Part shown: positions 33,093 through 41,766 of the stretch, piece by piece | Layout: every line of letters begins with the position of its first letter | Numbering within the stretch: the first letter of the stretch is position 1 | Assembly: GCA_048594975.1 (NCBI GenBank) | Contig: JBMDXQ010000027.1 | Coordinates: 124,001 to 188,000, forward strand | Direction: 5' to 3' | DNA: 64,000 nucleotides | DNA from: JBMDXB01 sp048594975 | GTDB lineage: Bacteria > Acidobacteriota > Vicinamibacteria > Vicinamibacterales > 2-12-FULL-66-21 | The notes under the pieces: model-generated | The model's input: only the letters and a program-made list of their open reading frames with translations | The model's database searches: none | Told to the model about the DNA's origin: nothing | Made by a program: the position numbers and the translations under genes

Positions 33093-33892
33093 GGCTGTGT
33101 GCGTCCGACCAGCGCGACGACGCGCACCGGCCCGCCCGATCCGCCTTCGATCTTCATCGGCAGCGCGATCACCGTCGCGCCGCGGGGCGGCAGACGATCG
33201 AGCGCCGTCAGGTTCTCGAGGCCGGGCACGTTCCGCGCGGCCGCCATCCGGTGGACGACGAAGTCGGTCGAGCGGCCGTAGTCGATGGATGCCGTGTCCA
33301 CGCCGAGCGCGCCGACGCGGCGGTCCTCCACCAGCAGCCGGGCGGCCGCGTCACCATAACTCGGGAACGACAGCTTCGACGCGTCGCCCGGGGTATCGTC
33401 GCCGAGGTAGGCCTTCGCGTCCGGCCAGAAGCGGCTCCAGCCGGTGCGTAGCAGCACGATCGCACCGGCGGGAATCGCGCCGTGCGCCTTCTCGAACGCC
33501 ACCACGTCGTCGAGCGTCAGCCGGTAGTCGCGGTTCTCGCGCGCCTGCGACGAGACGTCGATCACCACCGCTGCCCCCATCAGCTGCGTCAGTGGAATCT
33601 GGTCGGTCGTCCTGCCGCCGTCGGAGAAGTGGAGCGGCGCGTCGACGTGCGTGCCGCCGTGCTCCGGGGTGCTGAGGCTATAGGCCGCATAGAAATACCC
33701 GGCATCGGTCGTCCCGTACGCGAGCTTGTCGAGCCGGAACTTCGCCGGCGCCGTCGGCCAGTACACCGTCTTGTCGTTGTACGGATGCGTGAGATCGGCG
33801 AGGGTGTAGGCCGAGAAGTCGATGGCGGGCTGTCGAGCCGCTGAGACCGCGAGCAGACCGCCGAGCGCGGACGCCACCAGGAGAGGTTTCAT
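33089..33892 (-). CDS. cyclase family protein (kynurenine formamidase-like)
   Basis: 267 residues with a weak signal peptide. The cyclase motif HGGTHVDAP is at residues 78-86, with metal-binding His78, His82 and Asp84. FSDGG and GVDTASID follow, as in bacterial Kfa/cyclase hydrolases. It acts on an amide or lactone; the substrate is unknown. The downstream gene overlaps the stop. It lies downstream of an ADOP permease gene transcribed in the same direction. Confidence 0.88.
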   Translation of the reverse strand: MKPLLVASALGGLLAVSAARQPAIDFSAYTLADLTHPYNDKTVYWPTAPAKFRLDKLAYGTTDAGYFYAAYSLSTPEHGGTHVDAPLHFSDGGRTTDQIPLTQLMGAAVVIDVSSQARENRDYRLTLDDVVAFEKAHGAIPAGAIVLLRTGWSRFWPDAKAYLGDDTPGDASKLSFPSYGDAAARLLVEDRRVGALGVDTASIDYGRSTDFVVHRMAAARNVPGLENLTALDRLPPRGATVIALPMKIEGGSGGPVRVVALVGRTQP

Positions 33893-33895
33893 ACG

Positions 33896-33962
33896 TCAAT
33901 GCTAAATGCTGAATGCCGAATGCCAAAGACATTCGGCATTCGGCATTCGGCATTCGGCATTG
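33896..33962. repeat. GCATTCG inverted repeat island J
   Basis: About four copies of GAATGCC/AATGCT are followed by five copies of CATTCGG. The halves are complementary and form a perfect stem of 12 or more bases. It lies directly after the stop of the ADOP permease gene (33971). Confidence 0.85.
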
Positions 33963-33970
33963 ACAGGAGG

Positions 33971-36406
33971 CTAGATCTCGCGAAGCGCCTCCATCGGGTC
34001 GATTTGCGTCGCCCGTCGTGCCGGCACGTAGCACGCGACCAGCGCTACCGCGGCCAGGGCCAGCGTGACCCCGGCGAGCACCGGGAGGTCGTACGGCTTG
34101 ACCTCGAAGAGCACCGACTCGAGCGTTGACCGCAGATACCGGGCGAGGGCCAGCGATCCCGCCAGGCCGAGCACGATGCCGAGACCCGTCGTCTTCGCGC
34201 CCTGCTTGAGCACCAGCGACAGGATCGACTGACGATCGGCGCCGAGCGCCTGCCGGATGCCGAACTCGCGGACCCGCTGAGCGACGGCAAACGCCAGCAC
34301 GCCGTAAATGCCAATTGCGGAGAGCACCAGCGCGACCGCCCCGAAGATCCCCAGCAGCATCATCGGCGTCCGCCGCGTCTCCAGCGACCGCGCCACCCAC
34401 TGGTCCATCGTCCTCACCTCGGCAATGGGCTGCTCCGGGTCGATCGCCTGGACGGCGGATCGGACCTGCGCCACGAGCGACGTCGGATCGACGCCGGTCT
34501 TGAGCACCAGCCCCATGCTCGGGCGGGCCTGTTGCGTGACCGGATAGTAGAGCCGCTCCTTCAGTACGGGCTGGCCGAGATCGATCGCGTTGATCGTGCC
34601 GACAACTCCGACGATGGTGAACGGCGGACTGTTCGGCCCGCCGCGCCGGATCTGGCCGCCGATCGCGCTGCGGTTCGGGAAGTACCGGTCGACCAGGTAC
34701 TTGTCGACGACGACGACCGGCGCTGCTTCCGCCGTGTCGGTCTCGTTGAACAGGCGACCCTCGATCAGCGGAATCTGCATGACCCTGAAGTAGTCCCCGC
34801 CGACCACTTCTTGCCTGCCGTGCGGCGGCTGCCCGCTCGGCGGCGTGTAGCCGACGATGTTGTACGAGCCCGAGCTGACCATGCCGTTGAACGGCACGTT
34901 CGAGGTCAGGCCCGAGGAGGTCACGCCCGGGATGGCGCGGACGCGCTCGAGCAGGCGCTGCCAGAACAGCCGTCGCGCCGCCGCGTCGGGATGGCGGGCC
35001 GCCGGCAGGTTGATTTGGGCGGTGAGCACGTTGTCGGTGGCGAAGCCCGGATTCACCTCCATGATGCGCGCGAAGCTCTTGATCAGGAGCCCGGCGCCGG
35101 CCAGCAGGATCAGCGCGAGCGCGGTCTCGGCGACGACGAGCGTGGCGCGCGTGAACCCGGTCGTCCGGCTGGCTGACCCGCGCGCGTTGTCCTCCTTGAG
35201 CAGGGCGTTCGTGTCGCCGCGCGCGGCGGCGAGCGCCGGCACGATCCCGAACACGAGCCCCGTGACGATCGCCAGCGCGACCGTGAACGCCAGGACCACC
35301 GGGTGTATCGACGCGCCGGTCATGCCGGGCAGCTCGCGCTCGCCCATCGCGACCAGGGCGCGCACACCGGCGTAGCCGAGAAGCACGCCGCCCGCTCCGC
35401 CGGCGGCCGCAAGCACGAGCCCCTCGGTCAGCATCTGCCGGACGATCCGCCAGTGGCCGGCGCCGAGCGTGGCGCGAATCGCGATCTCGCGGCTGCGCCC
35501 GGTCGCGCGCATCAACAGCAGGTTGGCGACGTTGGCACACGCGATGAGCAGCACCAGCACGACGCCGCCCTGCAGGATGAGCAGCGGCGTGCGGACGTCG
35601 CCGGCAATCTGCTCCCGGATTGGCACGGCGTATCCGCCGAACCCGCTCGAGTCGGCGAAGGTCTTGAACTGGGGGAGCCGCTCGAGATTGCGTGCGACGA
35701 TCGTCTTCATCTCCGCGTTGACCTGGTCGAGCGTCGCGTCCGGCCGCAGCCGCGCGACCATGGAGCTGAACTCCTGACCGCGTCCCTGGTCCGACATCTG
35801 CTGCGGCGTGAACGAGAACGGTACGAGGAGAGCGATGTTGCGCATGGGCAACTCGAAGTCGGCGGGCATCACCCCGACCACTCGGTACGACTCGCCGTTC
35901 ATCCGGATGTCGCGTCCCACAATCTCCACATCGCCGCCGAACCGCGTGGTCCACGTGCCATGCGTGAGGACCGCGTACTTGTCGGCCTTGGGCTGGGCCT
36001 CCTGCTCGGTGAAGCCGCGGCCCAGGAACGGGTGGCGCCCGAACGTCGAGAAGAACGACGGGGTCACCGCGAGCGCCTGCACCTGCTCGGGCACGCCGCC
36101 TTGCGCCAGGCTCAGGCTGCGGCCGGTGAACAGCGTGGCGTCCTCGATTGACGGCGCCTGCGTCTTCCGGTCGATGTAGTCCGGAATGGAGACGCTGGCC
36201 TGCGGCAGTCCCATGAGCGGATAGGTGTTCCACACGAACACCAGCCGGTCGGCGTCGGCGTAGGGCAGTGGCCGGAGCAGCACCTGGTAGATCAGGCTGA
36301 AGATCGCGGTATTCGCGCCAATCCCGAGGGTCAGCGTCAGGACGGCGACCAGCGTGAAGAGCGGCTGCTTGGCGAGCGTTCTGAGGGCGTAGCGAAGGTC
36401 CTGCAT
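33971..36406 (-). CDS. ADOP-family ABC permease (MacB/FtsX-like), first copy
   Basis: 811 residues. The N-terminus reads MQDLRYALRTLAKQPLFTLVAVLTLTLGIGANTAIFSLI, typical of Acidobacterial duplicated orphan permeases; two MacB periplasmic-core/FtsX halves are present with several membrane segments (LLIACANVANLLLM near 290-305, LVVAETALALILLAGAGLL near 440). No ATP-binding subunit is nearby, as is usual for the family, so it must use a partner elsewhere. Likely efflux or lipoprotein-related transport. A paralogue of the same length is at 53931. Confidence 0.92.
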   Translation of the reverse strand: MQDLRYALRTLAKQPLFTLVAVLTLTLGIGANTAIFSLIYQVLLRPLPYADADRLVFVWNTYPLMGLPQASVSIPDYIDRKTQAPSIEDATLFTGRSLSLAQGGVPEQVQALAVTPSFFSTFGRHPFLGRGFTEQEAQPKADKYAVLTHGTWTTRFGGDVEIVGRDIRMNGESYRVVGVMPADFELPMRNIALLVPFSFTPQQMSDQGRGQEFSSMVARLRPDATLDQVNAEMKTIVARNLERLPQFKTFADSSGFGGYAVPIREQIAGDVRTPLLILQGGVVLVLLIACANVANLLLMRATGRSREIAIRATLGAGHWRIVRQMLTEGLVLAAAGGAGGVLLGYAGVRALVAMGERELPGMTGASIHPVVLAFTVALAIVTGLVFGIVPALAAARGDTNALLKEDNARGSASRTTGFTRATLVVAETALALILLAGAGLLIKSFARIMEVNPGFATDNVLTAQINLPAARHPDAAARRLFWQRLLERVRAIPGVTSSGLTSNVPFNGMVSSGSYNIVGYTPPSGQPPHGRQEVVGGDYFRVMQIPLIEGRLFNETDTAEAAPVVVVDKYLVDRYFPNRSAIGGQIRRGGPNSPPFTIVGVVGTINAIDLGQPVLKERLYYPVTQQARPSMGLVLKTGVDPTSLVAQVRSAVQAIDPEQPIAEVRTMDQWVARSLETRRTPMMLLGIFGAVALVLSAIGIYGVLAFAVAQRVREFGIRQALGADRQSILSLVLKQGAKTTGLGIVLGLAGSLALARYLRSTLESVLFEVKPYDLPVLAGVTLALAAVALVACYVPARRATQIDPMEALREI

Positions 36407-36439
36407 GCCGCAATTGACGACCGAACCGCGGCAAAGGTT

Positions 36440-36560
36440 GCCGGAGGAGCGAGATCCGCAGTCCGGGGACGGGGATCCGGGGTTCGGCGCTCGTCGCTCG
36501 GGCCTCGCGGCTCGTGGCTCCGCGTTCGCCGAAGGTTGGGTCTTGCGCGTTCGAGACTGG
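36440..36560. repeat. GGGGATCC/GCTCG repeat island K
   Basis: Imperfect words GATCCGCAGTCCGGGG, GGGATCCGGGG and then GCTCG/GCTCGG/CGGCTCG copies. It begins about 40 bases past the DUF5916 stop (36599) and ends near the ADOP start. Confidence 0.6.
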
Positions 36561-36598
36561 CTCTTCCTCGGCCTGCCCGCGCGGATCGGCGACCGCCA

Positions 36599-39172
36599 CT
36601 ATCGACTGAGCCAGTACGACACCTTGACCATCAGCACGTCGTCGGTGGGCGCGCGGAAGAGATCGCGCACGTCGCGACCGAGCCGGAACTGGCCGGGGTT
36701 GCGGTAATCCTGCCGCTGGTCGGTCCAGACCACGTAGAACGTCGAGCCGAGCCGCCACTCCCACCGGAAGACAGCGTTCACCTTCAGCGACTTGAAGTTG
36801 AAATCCGGGCTCTCGATCGCGTCCTCGATCGGAAGGAAGTCGAACGTCCGGGGCGCGGCAAGCGCTCCGAAGTTCCAGTAGTCGCCGGTGGCGAGCAGCG
36901 GCTGCGAGTAGACCTGCAGCGACATGCGGGGCGAGACGACCCACGTGGCGCGCATCGACATCGAGACCTGCGTCTGGTCCAGGTGGGAGAAGACGTAGCG
37001 GTATCCGTAGGTCGTCTCCGCGGCGGGGTCGGGGTCGGTGCGGACGTACTGGGCGCGCGTGTGCGAGCGGCTGAGTTGAGGACCGCCGGACACCTCGAGT
37101 GAGGCGGTCGGCTTGTAGCGCAGCGACACGCTCAGGTCACGGCTGTACCCGTCGTACTCGTCGCTGGAGTACCCGGCGTTCACGGACGGCACGAGGCGGC
37201 GGCGCGAGTCGCCGTCGAGGAAGAAGAAGATCGTCCGCGACGCGGGCGAGACCATCGACGGGCCACCCCGCGTCTGCCATCCGTCCTGCACGCGCCGGAA
37301 CACGCCGCCGTTGGCGCCCAGCGTCCAGTAGTTGTGGAACGTCGCGTTGGCGGCCGCGAACACGCCGTCTGCCTGGAGGTCGCGCCTCGAGTCCCACGTC
37401 CAGAACTTCGCGGCCCAGGCCTGGCGGCTACGGCTGAACCGGTCCGGTGTGGTCTTGCGCCACAGCAGCACGCCGTGCGCGCCGTGCATCCCGGTACGCC
37501 ACGTGAAACCGAGGTCGGCGGACTCGAAGCCGGGGCTGACGCCCCACAGCGCGACGTTCGGGATCCAGGTTCCGCTGTTGCGGTTCAGAATGACGTGACC
37601 CGTCCAGCCCGACAGCGCGGTCGTCGTGGGGTCCAGCCGGTACGCGTCGGGCCGCTGGAAGTAGCGTGCCGACGCCTGCTGCACGCGCGAGATCGCCGCC
37701 GTCGAACCCGAGACGCGGCTGCCCGCGAACAGCCCGGTGATGACCCAGTCGCGCTTGCCGTCCAGGAACAGATGGCCATCGCCCGCGACAACGAGCGCCC
37801 GGCGAGCGAGCGTGGCGCGCAGCGTGGGGTCGCTGAGGTCGCGCGCGACCCACGTCGCCAGCCCTCCGAAGCCCACCCGCTTCACCTCGCGCTGCACGCG
37901 GCCGACGAAGTAGTTGGTCAACGGCTCGACCTCGGCGCGATCGCGCGCTTCGCCGCTCAGGCGCGCCCACTCCCGCCCGGTCACCGCCTCGATGATGCCC
38001 ACGTTCCAGCCACTGCGGCTCTTGCCGGTGAGCTTGACCGCACCGAGGATCGTCGAGGCGGACGGAACGTCGACGAACGGCGCCGACACCGAGCCCTGGG
38101 GTGAGCGCCCGATGCGCCGTGAATAGAAGAGGTCCGGCTCCTGGTTGTTGAAGCCCCAGAACGAGTTCGCGCCGCTCCGCCCGATGTTCTGGAAGATCTG
38201 CGATCCTTCGATGAAGAACGGGCGCCGCTCGGAGAAGAAGGTCTCGAACGCCGTCAGGTTCACGACGGCCGGATCGACCTCCACCTGCCCGAAATCCGGG
38301 TTGATGGCGGCGCTGACGGTGAAGTTGCTCGTCAGCCCGTACTTGAGGTCGAGGCCGACACCGCCGAAGAAGCGCGAGCCGTCGTTGAACGGATTGTCGC
38401 CTGCACCGGGGTCGACGAACTCCGCGCGCGACATCGTGTAGGGCAGCAGCTCCAGCTGCCGCGGCGCAGAGAGGCCGGTGAGGCCGACCAGGTGCGCCAT
38501 CCGCGAGGCGTTGCCGCTCTCTTTCTTCGGCACCAGCTCCAGCCAGGCGCTCTCGTTGCGCCGCTGGATGAACCGGACCGCGTTGATCCCCCAGGCGTCG
38601 CGTTCGGACGAGGGGAAACGCAGCTGCGAGAACGGGATGCGCATCTCCGCCGTCCACCCCTGGGAGTCCACCGACACGACCGCCTCCCACACCGCGTCCC
38701 ACGACGAGTCCTCCCACGTGTCGTTGAACAGGATCGCGTCCCAGAGGGAGCCGGCAGCGGTCACGCCGAACGCCGCGCCGGTCAGATGGTCGTGGTGCGG
38801 GTCGAAGTAGATCGCGAACTGGTCGGCGTCACCCCGATCGTCGCGGCGGGAAAGCTGCCGGACGATCTTGCCGGCCTCGCGATCGTGAAGCCTGACCCCG
38901 ACATAGAGCGCCGAACCGTCGTAAACGACCCGGAGCTCGGTCTCCTCGGTCGCCGGCTTCCCCTCGTCGGGATCGCGCTGCAGGAACCGGGTGGCCGGCG
39001 TCGCGTCACGCCAGGCGGTATCGTCGAGGCGGCCGTCGAGCTGCGGCGCCTCCGTAATCCTCACCGCCCGCATCGTCGGCACCGCCGCGTGGTTCTTGCC
39101 CTGCGCGGCCGCCCCGGCCGGCGCGAACATCCAGGCGGCAAGCACGAGCGTGTGAACGCAGGTGACGCGCAA
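36599..39172 (-). CDS. CBM9-like and DUF5916 outer-membrane protein
   Basis: 857 residues, apparently from TTG 39172; no ATG or GTG is found in frame nearby. A signal peptide (VLAAWMFAPAGAAAQ) is followed by a family-9-like carbohydrate-binding domain (LDGRLDDTAWRDA to QGWTAEMRIPFSQLRF, about residues 35-210). The rest is DUF5916, with repeated antiparallel beta segments as in outer-membrane barrels. Landmarks are FFSERRPFFIEGSQIF and LFYSRRIG. It is often found with M28 or glycan-related genes in Acidobacteriota; the substrate is unknown. Confidence 0.85.
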   Translation of the reverse strand: MRVTCVHTLVLAAWMFAPAGAAAQGKNHAAVPTMRAVRITEAPQLDGRLDDTAWRDATPATRFLQRDPDEGKPATEETELRVVYDGSALYVGVRLHDREAGKIVRQLSRRDDRGDADQFAIYFDPHHDHLTGAAFGVTAAGSLWDAILFNDTWEDSSWDAVWEAVVSVDSQGWTAEMRIPFSQLRFPSSERDAWGINAVRFIQRRNESAWLELVPKKESGNASRMAHLVGLTGLSAPRQLELLPYTMSRAEFVDPGAGDNPFNDGSRFFGGVGLDLKYGLTSNFTVSAAINPDFGQVEVDPAVVNLTAFETFFSERRPFFIEGSQIFQNIGRSGANSFWGFNNQEPDLFYSRRIGRSPQGSVSAPFVDVPSASTILGAVKLTGKSRSGWNVGIIEAVTGREWARLSGEARDRAEVEPLTNYFVGRVQREVKRVGFGGLATWVARDLSDPTLRATLARRALVVAGDGHLFLDGKRDWVITGLFAGSRVSGSTAAISRVQQASARYFQRPDAYRLDPTTTALSGWTGHVILNRNSGTWIPNVALWGVSPGFESADLGFTWRTGMHGAHGVLLWRKTTPDRFSRSRQAWAAKFWTWDSRRDLQADGVFAAANATFHNYWTLGANGGVFRRVQDGWQTRGGPSMVSPASRTIFFFLDGDSRRRLVPSVNAGYSSDEYDGYSRDLSVSLRYKPTASLEVSGGPQLSRSHTRAQYVRTDPDPAAETTYGYRYVFSHLDQTQVSMSMRATWVVSPRMSLQVYSQPLLATGDYWNFGALAAPRTFDFLPIEDAIESPDFNFKSLKVNAVFRWEWRLGSTFYVVWTDQRQDYRNPGQFRLGRDVRDLFRAPTDDVLMVKVSYWLSR

Positions 39173-39490
39173 GGCCGTGGGGCTCTGCTTACTCTTGCAT
39201 AGGACTCGCGGCCGCGGCTATCGGTTTGATCGAGATCTGCCCGGCCGCTGGTTGGACTACTGCGCCACGGTGTCTGTCCCTCCGGGCGCCTTCGCGAAGC
39301 TTCACCTTGCCACTTACCATGTACCCCTTACCGTTACCCTTACTCCCTACCCCTTACGTTTGACGACATGCTCCTGGTTCCCTACTGCTCGCCTGGCCGC
39401 AGGTGGTAGACTCCGTCACCGCGGGAGCACCTGCATCCGTGTCCGCCCCGCGCGCACGTTCTTGCTCGCTCCCGCGACCGGAGGTGAGAC
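39173..39490. other. intergenic region with CTTACC repeat (island L)
   Basis: 318 bases between two divergent genes. At 39297-39360 it carries CCTTAC/ACCC/TTACC words repeated about eight times with no inverted part. It is the one island here that does not follow a stop codon. No promoter with a recognisable -35/-10 pair is seen. Confidence 0.5.
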
Positions 39491-40060
39491 ATGGACGTAC
39501 GCATCCCCAGGTACGCTGCCGTCGTGCTCCTTTGGCTGGTCGCGACTGCCGGTTGTGATAGTGCGGCCGTCAGTGTCAATGCGCCGTCGACGCCCGTTCC
39601 CCTCTCTTCACCCGTCACTGTCGAGCCGATGGTGGTTCGGCCCGAATTCCTGCACGGCGGGACGTGTGCGGCCTTCTCGCCGTTCGGGCTGCGGCTGCGT
39701 CTGAGCTTCCGCGAGCACCGCCACCTCACCCTTCGCGGGCTGCGGTTCCGGCTGACCGATCGCTTCGGAGTCGACGCGCTGCCGGAAGTGATTCCGCTTC
39801 CGTCCGGTATGGAGGCCGCACTTCCCACGCCGATATCGTCGCCGCTGCCCGGCGCCGCCTCGCTCCCGGCCCCGCCGCTCCCTGTTCCGGGGTCCTCGTC
39901 CATGACCGGGATCGGTATCGCAGCGGGCACGCCGCTCGCCTTCTTCCTGCGGTTCGGGTGCGGCGTCGCGCCGGAAGGCCTGCTGTTCGTGTCCATCCAG
40001 GTCGTCGACCGCGACGGCCGCAGCGAGTCGTCGGATGTCCGCGTGCGCGTCGGAGGATAG
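39491..40060 (+). CDS. small lipoprotein
   Basis: 189 residues from ATG 39491, with GAGGTGAG eight bases upstream. The lipobox ends in VATAGC, with the lipidated Cys at residue 22. The rest is a predicted all-beta domain (RLRLSFREHRHLTLRGLRFRLTD) with two cysteines (TCAAF and GCGVAP) and a Pro/Ser-rich loop. No family is recognised. It is convergent with the GH172-type gene (12 bases between stops). Confidence 0.7.
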   Translation: MDVRIPRYAAVVLLWLVATAGCDSAAVSVNAPSTPVPLSSPVTVEPMVVRPEFLHGGTCAAFSPFGLRLRLSFREHRHLTLRGLRFRLTDRFGVDALPEVIPLPSGMEAALPTPISSPLPGAASLPAPPLPVPGSSSMTGIGIAAGTPLAFFLRFGCGVAPEGLLFVSIQVVDRDGRSESSDVRVRVGG

Positions 40061-40072
40061 CCGGGGGCGCCC

Positions 40073-41185
40073 TCAACCGCCCTGGACTCTCGGGAGTCGC
40101 TGCTCGACGGGCGGCAGCGGCGGGAAGTCCGTGAAGGACTGATCCTGGTACCAGTACGCGCACGAGTAGTAGTTGTCGCCGCGGTCGTTGGCGTGGCCGT
40201 GCTCGACCGTGTGCTTCAACGAACGCGTGAAGGTCACCGGGTTGTCGCCGTGGAACCGGTAGCAGCAGTATCGGCCGCCGGTACGCTCCGGGCTCTGGAT
40301 GAGCGGGGCACCGTACTGGGCGTGCGCGAACGCCCGCGCGTTGATCCGGCCGCCGAAGTTCCAGCTGCCGAGGAAGTAGTCCTCCGACCCGGTGCCGATG
40401 ATCGTCGGTGTAGGCGAGCCGTCGATGAAGATCATGTCGTCGCCCTCGCCCATCCACGCCTCCGCGATCTGCACGACGCCGAGGGTGACCCCCATCAGGT
40501 GGCCGCGGCCCTTCGTCTCGAGGAAGACGTAGTTGGTCGCGCCGTCCGGATTCTTGCTTCCGGGGAGTTTCTGCGCGGCGTTCGGGACCGCCTGCCGGTA
40601 TTGCGCGTGGAAGTAGACCGCGTCCGGTGGCAAGGTGTCGGCCTCGATGTAGTCGATATTCGAGTAGAACGATCCGACGTCGCGACTGCCCTCGTTGGCT
40701 ACGGTGAGGCGCGCGCCCTTCCGGTACGGCATCGCGAAGTAGCAGTTGAGCGACTGGCCCGGCGAGCACGCGAGGTACTCGCTCTCATAGACGACGTAGT
40801 CGCCGAGGTTCAGCCCGAAGAAGTCGCCGATCGGGGCCTCGACGCTCGGTTTCGCGAGCCCATCCCAGTACGCCCGCAGCACCAGCTCCTTGAGGTGCAG
40901 CGGACTCTGGGCCGAGATCGTGAACCAGATGTGCGAGATCGCGCCGGCGCCCTGGACGCTGAAGACCTCCTTCTGCTGGCCCGCCTTGATCGGCCACGCG
41001 TCCGCGTTCCCGCCGGTCACGTCGTGGCTGGACTGCTTCCGCGAGCGGTGCGATTGGAGGCGCGCGTACGCGGGCATCCACCCATAGCCCTGGGTCGCCG
41101 GCTGCGCCGCGCCCGGGGTCACCAGCCCGGCAACTCCCAGCCCCGCTCCTCCCACGAGCGATTGCACGAACTGCCTGCGCGACAT
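40073..41185 (-). CDS. DUF2961/GH172-type exported protein
   Basis: 370 residues. The N-terminus SRRQFVQSLVGGAGLGVAG is Tat-like, with two Arg before the hydrophobic stretch. The DUF2961 landmarks include PYRKGARLTVANEG, FLETKGRGHLMGVTLGVVQ, GEGDDMIFIDG and GTGSEDYF. DUF2961 is now classed as glycoside hydrolase family 172, including exo-arabinofuranosidase and difructose-anhydride enzymes. It probably releases furanose sugars from glycans in the periplasm. The lead gene of this strand segment starts at 41185; the next gene downstream is convergent. Confidence 0.85.
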   Translation of the reverse strand: MSRRQFVQSLVGGAGLGVAGLVTPGAAQPATQGYGWMPAYARLQSHRSRKQSSHDVTGGNADAWPIKAGQQKEVFSVQGAGAISHIWFTISAQSPLHLKELVLRAYWDGLAKPSVEAPIGDFFGLNLGDYVVYESEYLACSPGQSLNCYFAMPYRKGARLTVANEGSRDVGSFYSNIDYIEADTLPPDAVYFHAQYRQAVPNAAQKLPGSKNPDGATNYVFLETKGRGHLMGVTLGVVQIAEAWMGEGDDMIFIDGSPTPTIIGTGSEDYFLGSWNFGGRINARAFAHAQYGAPLIQSPERTGGRYCCYRFHGDNPVTFTRSLKHTVEHGHANDRGDNYYSCAYWYQDQSFTDFPPLPPVEQRLPRVQGG

Positions 41186-41242
41186 CGGTGTACCTCCGTT
41201 TCGTGTGCGTCAGCGTGACGGCGTGCCGTCGCGAGCCGCGGG

Positions 41243-41629
41243 TCAGCGTCGATCGAATACCGGGTGGTTGGCTGCGTTGGCGAGATCCCAGCTCGCCTGG
41301 TAGACCATGCGGCCGATCTTCTCCATCTTGGGATAGTTGATCCGCTCCGCGTCGTCGTTCGCCATGTGGTAGCCCGTGTGCCTCTGATAGGAGGTGCCGC
41401 CGGCGCCGACCGGTTTCAGACCGAGCCGCTCGAACCTGGACGCGATCCATTCGGCGGCGAGCGCCTTCTGCGGTGTGGCAGTCAGCCGGCCGGCCAGGCG
41501 GTCCGACGCGAGGAAGGTGAGGTCCGCTGTCATGTCGCGCGCGGTGATCGACTCGATCTCCGGTGCGCGCCGTTCGGCACCGAGGCCGGTGGCGGCAAGC
41601 AGGACGGCGGCGATGGCGGTGCGGCGCAT
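41243..41629 (-). pseudogene. M28 peptidase with the catalytic domain deleted
   Basis: 128 residues from ATG 41629 to 41243. The first 80 residues are a normal M28 start: signal-like segment, then ITARDMTADLTFLASDRLAGR and FERLGLKPVGAGG. The next residues are TGYHMANDDAERINYPKMEK and the WDLANAANHPVF tail, which are the extreme C-terminus of M28 proteins. The metal-binding and catalytic part (about 300 residues) is missing, and the joint is in frame. It should be inactive. It sits between the GH172-type gene and a frameshifted kinase gene. Confidence 0.75.
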
Positions 41630-41766
41630 GGGGAGTCTCCCGTGCCGCAAGTTGTGGCGGCTGCGGCGTGCCGGCGCGATCTCCTCTACAATGGCGACCA
41701 TGTCGGTCTCCAGCGGCACGTCTTCCGGCTGCAATCGCCAGTCATGAAGTGCGCCGGGGGTATCCC

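Noticed and set aside
33678..36944. 1088-codon open frame on the minus strand
   Set aside because: Frame-shifted shadow of the ADOP permease and cyclase genes.
39297..39360. Islands always follow a stop codon
   Set aside because: This one lies between two divergent starts, so the rule has at least one exception and is not stated as absolute.
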